Notes: generated by a model not told the origin, from the sequence alone. A DNA stretch of 64,000 bases from Burkholderia sp. HI2500 (GCF_002223055.1 NZ_NKFL01000004.1:2046001-2110000); one strand, 5' to 3'. Shown: positions 8,927 to 16,553, numbered from the stretch's first letter. Translations and numbers: made by a program.

Positions 8927-11079
8927 ACGCGCGCCACGAATACGCCGGCTGCATGCCGCAAGTCGCCACGCTGCTGCTGGGCGAGCCGACCGAACGCAAG
9001 GCACACGAACTGCGTTACGGCACGCGCGGCAGCCTGTCCATCGACCTGGAAAGCGGCGTCTGGCACGACCACGAAGGCGGCACTGGCGGCGGCGTGCTGG
9101 CGCTGATCGAGCGCGAGACGGGCAACGTAGGCCGCGCCGCCGTCGCATGGATGGAAGAAAACGGCATCGTCACTGCAAATGACAACACGCCAGCGCCGCG
9201 TAAGCGCATCGTCGCGACATACGACTACCTGGACGCAGACGGCGTGCTGCTGTTCCAGGTGTGCCGCATGGACCCGAAGGATTTCCGGCAGCGTCGCCCC
9301 GATGGCAGCGGCTGGTCCTGGTCGGTCAAGGGCGTTGAACAAGTGCCCTATCGCCTGCCGCAGATGCTGGAGCGCGCCGACGAAACCATTTTCGTGGTCG
9401 AAGGCGAGAAAGACGCCGACAACCTGGCGGCGCTCGGTCTGCTGGCAACGTGCAACGCAGGCGGGGCGAACAAATGGCGCGATGAACTGACGGCGCACTT
9501 CAAGGGCCGTCACGTCGTGATCCTGCCAGACAATGACGACGCCGGCCGTGCGCATGCGCAGCTGGTGACTAGCAAGCTGCAAGGCATCGCCGCGTCCGTG
9601 CGCGTGCTGTCGCTACCGAATCTTCCGCACAAGGGCGATGTATCGGACTGGCTGGAAGCCGGACACGACACCGACGAACTGCGCGCGATGGTCGAGCAGG
9701 AAAACGCGCTTGGGCCTGCGACCGATGACGCACCGATACTCGATCCCAGCCAGATTAGCGAGGATGCGCTCGCACTGGTTTTCGAGTATCGCCACGCCGA
9801 CGCGCTGCGCTACTGCCACACGGCCGGCGCGTGGTACGCGTGGACCGGCACCCGCTGGCAGAAGGAATCGACGCAGCTTGCCTTCGCATGGGCGCGGCAA
9901 ATCTGCCGCGACTTCGGCAACGCGCCGAAATTCGCCACGGCCCGCACGGCATCCGCTGTCGAGAAATTCGCCGCATCGTCGCGCCGCCTCGCTGTCACGT
10001 CCGAAGTTTGGGACTGTACGCCGTGGCTGATGGGCACGCCTGGCGGCACGGTGGACCTACGCACCGGCGATCTGCACCGAGCAATCCAGGACGACCACAT
10101 TACGCGACAGACGGCTACCGCGCCCGCTGCGACCGGCACGGTGCCGCGCCGTTGGCTGGCGTTCCTGGAGGATGCCACGCGAGGCGACGCAGACCTGATC
10201 CGCTTCCTGCAGCAGATGGCTGGCTATTCGTTGACGGGCGACACGTCCGCACACGCGCTGTTCTTCATCTACGGGGCAGGCGGAAACGGAAAATCCGTTT
10301 TCCTCAATACGCTGACGGGCATCCTGGGCGAATACGCGCAAACTGCCGCAATGGACACGTTCACCGCTTCCGCGCACGACAAGCACCCCACTGACCTTGC
10401 GGGATTGAAGGGTGCGCGCCTTGTGAGCGCCAGCGAAACAGAGGATGGCCGCGCATGGGCGGAAACGCGGATCAAGAACATGACCGGAGGCGACCCGATC
10501 ACGGCGCGTTTCATGCGGCGCGACTTCTTCACGTATCGCCCCGAATTCAAGCTGGTCATCGTGGGCAACCACAAGCCGCGCCTGAACAATGTGGACGATG
10601 CCACGAAGCGCCGTTTCAACATCATCCCGTTCATCCACAAGCCGACTGCGCCGAACCCGGAGCTGGAAAAAGAGCTTCGCGACGAGTGGCCAGCCATTCT
10701 GCGGTGGGCGATTGATGGTTGCCTGGACTGGCAGACGAACGGCCTTGTGCGCCCCGCCGTCGTTGTGGATGCTACGCGCGAATACTTCGAGGACCAGGAC
10801 GTGTTCGGTCAGTGGCTGGAAGAATGCTGCGAACGCGAGCCACGGCACAAGGATACAAGCGCCGAGCTATTCGCAAGCTGGAAGCGCTACGCGGAAGCAG
10901 CCGGGGAAAAGGCCGGCAACACCAAGACGTTCGGCGAAGCGATGCGCAAGCGCGGCTTCGCGACGTGGCGGACAAAGAGCGCACGCGGTTTTGAAGGCGT
11001 CCGCGTGATCCCGCGTGCCGCTGCACATGACCCGCGTTTCCCAGGCGACTGGGACGCCGAGCCAGACCGACCGTTCTAA
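8923..11079 (+). CDS. P4-type primase-helicase (Toprim + D5-N + SF3 ATPase)
   Basis: A 718-residue replication protein. A Toprim-like domain lies near residues 155-265 (FVVEGEKDADNL, ILPDNDDAGRA). A D5-N-type region follows around residues 330-410. The C-terminal superfamily 3 helicase has a Walker A GAGGNGKS near residue 451, a Walker B-type LVSASETEDG and the sensor VIVGNHKPRL near residue 548. This is the domain plan of phage/plasmid primases of the P4 family, which initiate replication at an origin of iterons. Such an array (11127-11380) follows the gene. Confidence 0.93.
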   Translation: MNARHEYAGCMPQVATLLLGEPTERKAHELRYGTRGSLSIDLESGVWHDHEGGTGGGVLALIERETGNVGRAAVAWMEENGIVTANDNTPAPRKRIVATYDYLDADGVLLFQVCRMDPKDFRQRRPDGSGWSWSVKGVEQVPYRLPQMLERADETIFVVEGEKDADNLAALGLLATCNAGGANKWRDELTAHFKGRHVVILPDNDDAGRAHAQLVTSKLQGIAASVRVLSLPNLPHKGDVSDWLEAGHDTDELRAMVEQENALGPATDDAPILDPSQISEDALALVFEYRHADALRYCHTAGAWYAWTGTRWQKESTQLAFAWARQICRDFGNAPKFATARTASAVEKFAASSRRLAVTSEVWDCTPWLMGTPGGTVDLRTGDLHRAIQDDHITRQTATAPAATGTVPRRWLAFLEDATRGDADLIRFLQQMAGYSLTGDTSAHALFFIYGAGGNGKSVFLNTLTGILGEYAQTAAMDTFTASAHDKHPTDLAGLKGARLVSASETEDGRAWAETRIKNMTGGDPITARFMRRDFFTYRPEFKLVIVGNHKPRLNNVDDATKRRFNIIPFIHKPTAPNPELEKELRDEWPAILRWAIDGCLDWQTNGLVRPAVVVDATREYFEDQDVFGQWLEECCEREPRHKDTSAELFASWKRYAEAAGEKAGNTKTFGEAMRKRGFATWRTKSARGFEGVRVIPRAAAHDPRFPGDWDAEPDRPF

Positions 11080-11098
11080 CGACCACCAGCATCACACG

Positions 11099-11122
11099 AC
11101 CCGGCCACGTGCCGGGTTTTTC
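11099..11122 (+). terminator. Terminator downstream of the primase
   Basis: ACCCGGC (11099-11105), loop CACGT, GCCGGGT (11111-11117), then TTTTTC. It separates the primase operon from the iteron region. Confidence 0.8.
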
Positions 11123-11126
11123 TTTG

Positions 11127-11380
11127 GTGACGGAAGTGACGCATCGGTGACGCATTCACTGTCCTATGCGTCATCTCGCAAAGCCTTATGTAGCAAGGGT
11201 TTCCGGGGAGTGGTGACGGATATGACGGATATTTCCCACATCCCCGAATACCGCGCGCGCACGCACGCGCGTCAGCCGTCATATGGGAGAACGCGTCATA
11301 TCCGTCACCTTTGCTCATGGCGCTGGCCGCAAAGCCTTATCTGGCGTGGGTTTGTGGCTGGTGACGCATGGGTGACGCAT
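11127..11380. other. Putative replication origin: iteron array
   Basis: GTGACGCAT occurs as two pairs, each with 11-bp phasing: 11136/11147 and 11361/11372. Between them are a tandem TGACGGATA (11214-11231), an inverted copy CCGTCATAT (11276-11284) and 16-bp perfect inverted arms GGTGACGGATATGACG (11212-11227) and its complement (11294-11309). A 26-bp sequence beginning CGCAAAGCCTTAT is repeated at 11177 and 11328 (22 of 26 identical). P4 alpha protein binds GGTGA-type decamer iterons, and a primase of that family is encoded immediately upstream. Origin function is an inference. Confidence 0.6.
11177..11202 (+). repeat. 26-bp imperfect direct repeat, copy A (partner at 11328-11353)
   Basis: Begins CGCAAAGCCTTAT and ends GGGTTT; 22 of 26 positions match the second copy. 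The two copies flank the inverted GTGACGGATAT sites and are themselves flanked by the GTGACGCAT pairs. Confidence 0.65.
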
Positions 11381-11741
11381 TGCCTGGCGTGCGCGTGCTG
11401 CAGCGTGCTCAGGTATTGCCACGTGCCTGCGAGCGGCGTGGCGAGGCTGGTGGCGCGGGGTACGTGCATCCTTGGCGGGGATGCTGCGTGGCTGGGATGG
11501 CGCGCACAAATGAGAATGGCTTTCATTTGGGTCCTTCCCAGGGCCGTGGAGGGGGCGGGGGCACCGCTTCCGCACCATCGGGAAACTGGCTGCCCCAAAA
11601 ACGCATGTCCAATGTCCGATTCGTCGGTGGCCGTCGTGGAAATTTTTTGAGAATACGCCGTATCAGGTGGCGCATAACCTACGCGAAGTGACGCCGCAAT
11701 AGCGCGACGCCGACGCAAATTCCATCAGAACGAGCTACCAC
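11381..11741. other. Non-coding leader between the iteron array and the capsid-like gene
   Basis: No convincing gene is seen. A frame from 11510 to 11692 is open (Gly/Arg-rich, about 60 residues) but has no supporting features beyond reading through the 19-bp repeat. The stretch ends with the upstream region of the capsid-like gene and contains the second 19-bp repeat copy at 11638-11656. Confidence 0.4.
11638..11656 (+). repeat. Copy 2 of the 19-bp sequence shared by both element operons
   Basis: GGAAATTTTTTGAGAATAC, ending 85 bp before the capsid-like gene. One base differs from copy 1 at 8330-8348. The same strand and a similar distance to the first gene of each operon suggest a common regulatory signal. 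Confidence 0.5.
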
Positions 11742-12800
11742 ATGATCGACACCGAAAACGAACAACCACGCCCGCTGTCGCACTTCACCGATGACGAAGT
11801 GCGCGCCGCATTCGAACGCACTTTCAGCGGCACGCGTGGCCGTGGCACCGATGGCCGCGCTATCGTTGACAACCCTATCGATGCCCTGCTGGACGACGCA
11901 TCTCGCCAGATGGGCTATGTCGAGCATGATCGCGGCGAGGGGCGCGTTCTTCGCACGCCGAAGCCGGCCGTGTCGGCAGCCGTGATCGACGTGAACACGC
12001 TGCTCAAAGACGGTGCCCCGGTCGGCCCTGGCGGCATTCATGGCGTTTCGGAGCGACCGGCTGGCGAAACGCTGGACCTGCGCGCCATGATCGAGCAGCA
12101 CTCGCGTGTCATCCAGGCCGGCGTGCGGCCGATCTGGGCGACGCCGCGCGACACCGCAATCGCCATCGGCAACGGCGACAAGACGGAAGGGCTGCTGGGC
12201 TTCTACGAGGATGCCCAGCTTCTGCGCGTAACTGATCCCGCCATGTTCTCGGCGGTGGCCGATGGCGCCGACGCGACGGTGGGCACGTTGCCGAACAACG
12301 ATGCGAAATTTCTATGGCCTGACGTGCCGAGCGCGGCCGTGCGGTTCATTGTTGATCGTGCGACGAACCGCAGCCTGGGCGGCGGCGAATTCCTGCGCCG
12401 CTCGATTCTGGAAGCCGTCGTTCGTGGCGCGTCGCTGTATATCGACAAGATTTTCCTGACCGCCCTGGCCGTGACGACGCCGCCGACGTTCAGCCTGGGC
12501 GCCGCAGCGGCCCAGTTCATCGAGTTCACGAACCTGCGCGGCCTGATCGGCACGGCAGCGGCTGCCGCCGCATCGATCCGGCAGGACGGCAAGCTGGCCC
12601 TGGCTGGCGTCGATGCGGAATTCACGGCCGCCAGCACCGCGTCCTACGTTGCCGACTGGCGCGGTGGTGGCATTGCGATCTGGCCTGAAATCAAGCTGCT
12701 GGCGCGTCGCACCAGCGTGTCGGGCGCCATCGAATTCACCGCGTTCGTGAACGCGCAGGCTGTCATCGCGCGTCCGGGTTCGTTCTTCGCGGTGGCCTGA
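11742..12800 (+). CDS. Candidate HK97-fold major capsid protein
   Basis: A 352-residue protein. The first 80 residues are polar and variable. From about residue 110 the pattern resembles HK97-type capsid proteins: an arginine/glutamine-rich strand (MIEQHSRVIQAGVRPIW), a Trp-containing segment (AKFLWPDVPSAAVRFIVDRA), then an amphipathic helix (FLRRSILEAVVRGASLYIDK) like the capsid spine helix, and a C-terminal beta-rich part (IAIWPEIKLLARR, VNAQAVIARPGSFFAV). Family assignment is by pattern, not by search. It is the first gene of the late operon and overlaps the next start (TGATG). No protease or portal is nearby. A non-capsid structural protein remains possible. Confidence 0.5.
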   Translation: MIDTENEQPRPLSHFTDDEVRAAFERTFSGTRGRGTDGRAIVDNPIDALLDDASRQMGYVEHDRGEGRVLRTPKPAVSAAVIDVNTLLKDGAPVGPGGIHGVSERPAGETLDLRAMIEQHSRVIQAGVRPIWATPRDTAIAIGNGDKTEGLLGFYEDAQLLRVTDPAMFSAVADGADATVGTLPNNDAKFLWPDVPSAAVRFIVDRATNRSLGGGEFLRRSILEAVVRGASLYIDKIFLTALAVTTPPTFSLGAAAAQFIEFTNLRGLIGTAAAAAASIRQDGKLALAGVDAEFTAASTASYVADWRGGGIAIWPEIKLLARRTSVSGAIEFTAFVNAQAVIARPGSFFAVA

Positions 12801-13153
12801 TGTTCGGCCGCCTTCGCGCCCTGGTGGTCGGGCGAAAGCCCGCCGAAGCGCCGGCCTGCGACGAGCTGCCAGTCGAAGCCGCAACCGTGATCGTCGACGC
12901 AACCATCATGGATCGCGGCGCGGACGACGAAGGAAATCCGCGCGTGTTGGTGATGACCGCGCACGGCACGTTCCGCTATTCGTTCGACGGTGCGCGCGAC
13001 TGGCTGCGGCAAGCCTTCCCTGCGCTGAACGAAGCGCAGTCGGCTCGCGCCGTGAAGCTGATCGCAAGCCGCGTCGCGGAGTTTCAACGTACTGCCAGCG
13101 CGCCTCGTTCGCTGCGCAGCGAATGGGCAGCCTGGAAGCCATTGGGGTTTTGA
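12800..13153 (+). CDS. Hypothetical protein of the late operon (117 aa)
   Basis: Starts on the last base of the capsid-like gene's stop, so it is translationally coupled. The N-terminus MFGRLRALVVGRKP is basic; the centre holds a beta-strand pair (PRVLVMTAHGTFRYSF) and the C-terminus ends in an Arg/Trp-rich helix. I do not recognise it. Position directly after the capsid-like gene suggests a head accessory protein. Confidence 0.6.
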   Translation: MFGRLRALVVGRKPAEAPACDELPVEAATVIVDATIMDRGADDEGNPRVLVMTAHGTFRYSFDGARDWLRQAFPALNEAQSARAVKLIASRVAEFQRTASAPRSLRSEWAAWKPLGF

Positions 13154-13155
13154 AC

Positions 13156-13335
13156 ATGGAACAGCAACGTATCAGTCTGACGATTCCGCGCGACGTGCGG
13201 GAAAAGATCATCGCCGAGCAACGCGCCATGTCGCAACGCGTCGGGGCGGAAATGAGTTTCAACCAGACCGCCACGGCTCTGCTGCGGCGCGCGCTGGATA
13301 GCCAGCAAAACGATTTCGTCCCTGCGGCCGGGTAA
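13156..13335 (+). CDS. Small protein with ribbon-helix-helix-like pattern (59 aa)
   Basis: Begins 2 bp after the previous stop. The sequence ISLTIPRDVREKIIAEQ followed by MSFNQTATALLRRALD has the strand-helix-helix pattern of Arc/MetJ-type DNA-binding proteins. I chose the ATG at 13156 rather than the upstream in-frame ATG at 13123, which would overlap the preceding gene. It may be a regulator of the late operon; this is an inference from pattern only. Confidence 0.55.
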   Translation: MEQQRISLTIPRDVREKIIAEQRAMSQRVGAEMSFNQTATALLRRALDSQQNDFVPAAG

Positions 13336-13490
13336 GGCCGACGTGGCCGCTCGCGGCGCCACGGATTAGAAGTTCGCGAGCGTGGTACGGCACCACCACG
13401 ATGATGAAACGGGCCAACCAATTTCCAAACCGCGCCGGCCGGGTAAATAGCCGGATGCCGTAGCTCACGACGCGGCACTTTGGGAAGAGC

Positions 13491-13625
13491 GTGGGCGCAC
13501 TGACCAGGCGTGCGGTTGATGGTCTGGCTCGCGGTATGGGTTCCACCGGCAATCTCAAACGGACCCGTTTCTTCGCCAGCGTCGGGCCGGAAATGCGACG
13601 CACCACCAAACACACACGAATATGA
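13491..13625 (+). CDS. Possible 44-residue basic protein
   Basis: A GTG-started frame with AAGAG just upstream, encoding an Arg/Lys/Thr-rich peptide (GNLKRTRFFASVGPEMRRTT) and ending in an ATGA overlap with the next gene. The overlap matches the style of the neighbouring genes, but the frame is short, and an internal ATG at 13536 is an alternative start. The rest of 13336-13490 shows no gene. Confidence 0.3.
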   Translation: MGALTRRAVDGLARGMGSTGNLKRTRFFASVGPEMRRTTKHTRI

Positions 13626-13837
13626 GTACACCGCAAATTGCAATTCAATCGGCGTCGAGCGCATGCACGACGATTGCCAGATCGCTGCTGGCGCACGGCG
13701 AAATGTTGAGCGTCGCGCGGCCCGACAGCGCGATTGTCCGGCAAGCGCAGGTTAGCCTGCGTCGTCTGGCTGTCGAACTGGATAACGCTGCGATTGGTCT
13801 GCAGCAGGCGCGCCTGACAGGAGGCGACAAAGAATGA
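13622..13837 (+). CDS. Small helical protein of the late operon (71 aa)
   Basis: Predicted to be almost entirely helical (SACTTIARSLLAHGEML, AQVSLRRLAVELDNAAIGLQQ). It overlaps the next start by ATGA. No family is recognised. A run of such tiny coupled genes is common in phage and satellite late operons. Confidence 0.55.
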   Translation: MSTPQIAIQSASSACTTIARSLLAHGEMLSVARPDSAIVRQAQVSLRRLAVELDNAAIGLQQARLTGGDKE

Positions 13838-14010
13838 AAGCGCTCCTGACCGCGTTGTTTAAACGCCCTGCCGAAACTGCCCCGACTCCGGCCCCCAGCA
13901 AGCCCGACGGAAAGCGCAGGTACGGCAAGGGCAAGCGCCACCATCCCGCACCGCGTGGCGCGCGCAAGGCCGACTGGAATGAGCCGATTTTGCGGGGTGA
14001 CCGCCGATGA
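13834..14010 (+). CDS. Very basic 58-residue protein
   Basis: Overlaps the preceding stop (ATGA) and the following start (ATGA). A short hydrophobic N-terminus (MKALLTALFKRP) is followed by a Pro-rich linker and a Lys/Arg/His-rich body (GKRRYGKGKRHHP). The charge suggests contact with nucleic acid. Too short for family assignment; coupling on both sides supports it being real. Confidence 0.5.
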   Translation: MKALLTALFKRPAETAPTPAPSKPDGKRRYGKGKRHHPAPRGARKADWNEPILRGDRR

Positions 14011-14210
14011 GCGGAGTGGACAGCAGCAATATCTTTGCCCTGATTACCGCAGCGATGGCGACCGCCGACACGATAAGCCAGGACCCGCGCCAGTCAGCCG
14101 ACAGCCGCGCCGCAGCCGGCCGACTGCGCGACGGCCTCCGCTCCTGGAAAGGCCTGGCCTTCCAATATCGCGACTGGGCACCCACAACCACGGAACAGGC
14201 TGATGCATGA
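14007..14210 (+). CDS. Small protein of the late operon (67 aa)
   Basis: Begins and ends in ATGA overlaps with its neighbours. One long amphipathic helix is likely (ALITAAMATADTIS...AAGRLRDGLRSWK). The family is not recognised. It directly precedes the Nu1-like gene. Confidence 0.5.
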   Translation: MSGVDSSNIFALITAAMATADTISQDPRQSADSRAAAGRLRDGLRSWKGLAFQYRDWAPTTTEQADA

Positions 14211-14725
14211 GCGCACGCAACGAAGATATCGAAGTTTCCGGCCCCGTGGCGAATGCCGCAACGCTCGCCAAATGGTTCGGCGTGACGGCGCGTCATATCA
14301 GCCGCCTTGCTGAAACTGGCGTGCTGGAAAGGTCTGCTCGCAATACCTACCTGTTGGATCAGGCCGTGCCGGCGCTGTTTGAGGCACTTGGCAGCGGCGG
14401 TGAAGTCGGGACGAAACTGCAGGAAGCCAAGCTGCGCAAGCTGGACGCAGACGCTGCGATGGCTGAACACAAGCTGCAAGTCGAGCGCGGGCAGTACGCG
14501 CCAATCCATGAATTCGCGATGGCGCAAGCGGCGCAAGCCGCCGCGATCCGGCAAAACGTGTTCTACAACATGCCTCAAGTGGCGTGGCTTGCCCTGAGCG
14601 GCGAGAAGGATGAGACGCGCTGGAAAACCATCCTGAAGGAAAAAATCCGCCAGGCGCTGCAGCAAGCGGCCGACGCGGACCTGAATGAATACCTTGACCA
14701 ACCCGAAGCAAATGAGGACGAGTAA
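14207..14725 (+). CDS. Terminase small subunit, Nu1-like
   Basis: A 172-residue protein with an N-terminal winged helix-turn-helix (AATLAKWFGVTARHISRLAE, then LDQAVPALFEAL). After it comes a charged helix (QEAKLRKLDADAAMAEHKLQ) and a C-terminal helical region like lambda gpNu1. Nu1 proteins bind the packaging site and recruit the large terminase. In satellites, a private small subunit diverts a helper's packaging motor to satellite DNA. No large subunit is encoded here. Confidence 0.75.
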   Translation: MSARNEDIEVSGPVANAATLAKWFGVTARHISRLAETGVLERSARNTYLLDQAVPALFEALGSGGEVGTKLQEAKLRKLDADAAMAEHKLQVERGQYAPIHEFAMAQAAQAAAIRQNVFYNMPQVAWLALSGEKDETRWKTILKEKIRQALQQAADADLNEYLDQPEANEDE

Positions 14726-14729
14726 CGAA

Positions 14730-15029
14730 ATGGACACTTCGAAATTTTCCAACCCGGACGCGGTGATTGCCGCCATGCGCCGCGCTGCCGAAAACTTGGT
14801 GCCGACGAGCGAAGAACTGGCGCGCCACACCGAGCAAGACAAGCGTGATGCGTTGCCCAATGCGTGCCTGCGCAATGTTGCGCGCGCCCTTGCTCACGAT
14901 GCGGCGGATGCACTTGAACCGCTCGCGGGGCAGTTAATTGATGAAGATTCGCGCAACCGGCTTGCCCGCAGCATTGCGCAGGCGCTGTACGACAACCTCC
15001 CGCCGCTGCGCAATTTGGTCGCCGAGTGA
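14730..15029 (+). CDS. Hypothetical protein of the late operon (99 aa)
   Basis: A helical acidic protein (DAVIAAMRRAAENL, ALAHDAADALEPLAGQL). The ATG at 14730, just after the Nu1-like stop, was preferred to in-frame ATGs at 14685 and 14712 inside that gene. The stop overlaps the next start (GTGA). Function unknown. Confidence 0.55.
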   Translation: MDTSKFSNPDAVIAAMRRAAENLVPTSEELARHTEQDKRDALPNACLRNVARALAHDAADALEPLAGQLIDEDSRNRLARSIAQALYDNLPPLRNLVAE

Positions 15030-15232
15030 CGGTCGCCCGCTACCGGATGGCCCCGGACGCCGGCCGGGAAGTCACCCAGCGCGACGCTGATGCAACGAAC
15101 TGGGGCGCCGTCGTGGAACGGCTGCTGGGTCCTGTCGTAACCGATGCGGACCGCGAGCGGCGGCGCGGTGATGCGCTGGCACTGGCCGCCGCTGCCTTGC
15201 GCGCGGCCGGCGTCGATCAGCTACCGGAATAG
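15026..15232 (+). CDS. Hypothetical protein, last gene of the late operon (68 aa)
   Basis: A GTG start overlapping the preceding stop. Basic N-terminus, helical C-terminal half (GDALALAAAALRAAGVDQLP). It ends 9 bp from the stop of the convergent gene at 15242. Not recognised. Confidence 0.45.
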   Translation: MTVARYRMAPDAGREVTQRDADATNWGAVVERLLGPVVTDADRERRRGDALALAAAALRAAGVDQLPE

Positions 15233-15241
15233 CGCCGCGCA

Positions 15242-15697
15242 TCACACCCGCTTGAAGGCCTTTGCGCCTTTCAATTTCTCGATCACGTCGCCAAGCGATG
15301 GTAAATAGTCATCCTCGCTCATAGTGGGTGCTGCTATTGCTTCGCGCATACGAGCCGCGAAAAGATCGAGAAGCGTAGCCGGCGAAGCAAACTTGCTTGA
15401 GATTGCTTCGCCTCCCGTCTCAATATCCGCGCTGAGTAAATCGAGGGCATCGTCCAATGCAGCTCGCTCAGAAAACTCCACCCTACTTTCTGCGGGCACC
15501 TTGTTTAGAATCGAGCGCTCCATCACATCAAGCTTTTGATGCACCTCGCCATTCGCATGGAGTATCAGGTATCCCGCACGGAACGTGGCATCTGCCGGAC
15601 TCCCATACTTAATAGAAGCGATTAACACGAATGGCCGAATACCGTATGTTTTGAAGCATCGATCGATCCGGTAAATGCTGAAGCTTTGTTCTGCCAT
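15242..15697 (-). CDS. Unrecognised minus-strand accessory gene of the satellite
   Basis: A 151-residue soluble protein, the only gene of the element on the minus strand. N-terminal beta-rich part (SFSIYRIDRCFKTYGIRPFV), middle helical part (AALDDALDLLSADIETGG), Lys-rich C-terminus (DVIEKLKGAKAFKRV). The ATG at 15697 has GGGGGC upstream and was preferred to one at 15760. Its base composition is less GC-rich than its neighbours, and it has its own promoter region with an inverted repeat. Such orphan genes at satellite ends are often accessory functions such as phage interference, but nothing in the sequence proves this. Confidence 0.7.
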   Translation of the reverse strand: MAEQSFSIYRIDRCFKTYGIRPFVLIASIKYGSPADATFRAGYLILHANGEVHQKLDVMERSILNKVPAESRVEFSERAALDDALDLLSADIETGGEAISSKFASPATLLDLFAARMREAIAAPTMSEDDYLPSLGDVIEKLKGAKAFKRV

Positions 15698-15710
15698 GTC
15701 GCCCCCGTAG

Positions 15711-15730
15711 GTTGAAATTTCGGTTTCAAC
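15711..15730 (-). promoter_or_regulatory. Operator-like inverted repeat before the accessory gene
   Basis: GTTGAAA (15711-15717) and TTTCAAC (15724-15730) form a perfect dyad with a 6-bp spacer. Directly upstream on the minus strand is TATAGT (15728-15733), a possible -10, so the dyad would overlap the start of transcription. Confidence 0.4.
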
Positions 15731-15953
15731 TATACGCCAACGGGAAGCAATCGTTAGCAAAATGTAAAGGCAAATGCGCCTGTCTTGCGGGAGCTATCGC
15801 CCGCACTTTCGCATGGGCGACCGGTGCATCAGCGAACAACACGAATCCCTTCGAGAAGCGAGGCGAGGCGCCGGATGCGTAATCGCACGCGTTGAATTGT
15901 TCGTCAAAGCATTCACAACGATGAATAAGTGGTTGATTTTTAAGATTATTTTA

Positions 15954-15982
15954 TTGCAAACACGTGCCAACTGCCGTACACT
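15954..15982 (+). promoter_or_regulatory. Candidate promoter of the Mor-family gene
   Basis: TTGCAA (15954-15959) and TACACT (15977-15982) are 17 bp apart in an AT-rich island, 31 bp before the ATG at 16014. Confidence 0.4.
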
Positions 15983-16013
15983 GATGTTCAGTAAAATCTG
16001 CATTGGACAATGC

Positions 16014-16493
16014 ATGCAACGACTCTCCGATCTCCCAGAAGACATGACTGTTGGCGAAGCGATTGACGCCGGGGCGCTCCTGCCGTTGCCGTCGATCAAG
16101 TGGTCTCGCATCAGCGTGTTTGAGCGTGCGCGCCGCGACCTGTCTTCAGATGCTCGGGAAATCGCCGATGTGATCGGAATCGGCCTTTTCACGCTGCTTC
16201 GCAAGGCGCACCGTCGCCAAGGCGCAAAGACTGGATGGCTGACCATCCCTCGCACAATCCCAAGCAACCACTGGATACGCGCCGCCGTTGGCGACAGCGC
16301 GGCCGATGCGCTGCAGGCTGCGGTGCTCGATAGAACCTTGGATGGCAAGCTGGACATTCGGCCCAGGTCGCCATCGGCACGCCTGGAGCGCGACGACTGT
16401 ATGCGATATCGCTATTGGTCCGGGGCGAGCGTGGCAGACGTGGCGTGCGAGTTCGGGGTAACAGGTCGGCATGTTCGAAATTGTATATCTTGA
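16014..16493 (+). CDS. Mor-family transcription activator (candidate)
   Basis: A 159-residue protein whose layout follows the Mu Mor/C family: a dimerisation part (EIADVIGIGLFTLLRK), a loop with TIPRTIPSNHWIRAAVG, a second helical stretch and a C-terminal helix-turn-helix (YWSGASVADVACEFGVTGRH). Mor activates middle promoters in phage Mu. The frame is open further upstream to 15774, but the ATG at 16014 follows a promoter-like sequence and removes an unlikely N-terminus. It is the last gene of the element, about 60 bp from xth. Confidence 0.6.
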   Translation: MQRLSDLPEDMTVGEAIDAGALLPLPSIKWSRISVFERARRDLSSDAREIADVIGIGLFTLLRKAHRRQGAKTGWLTIPRTIPSNHWIRAAVGDSAADALQAAVLDRTLDGKLDIRPRSPSARLERDDCMRYRYWSGASVADVACEFGVTGRHVRNCIS

Positions 16494-16553
16494 CGCATAT
16501 CACCGCGCGCAACACAACGAAAAACACTTATAAATCAAAGACATAAGCCATTG

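Noticed and set aside
11127..11380. A CRISPR array
   Set aside because: Repeats are short, partly inverted and unequally spaced, with no cas genes in the window.
11015..11692. Open frames of 107 and 211 codons across the iteron region
   Set aside because: They read through the repeats and a terminator and have no coding features. The last 60 codons of one frame (from 11510) are kept only as a remark.
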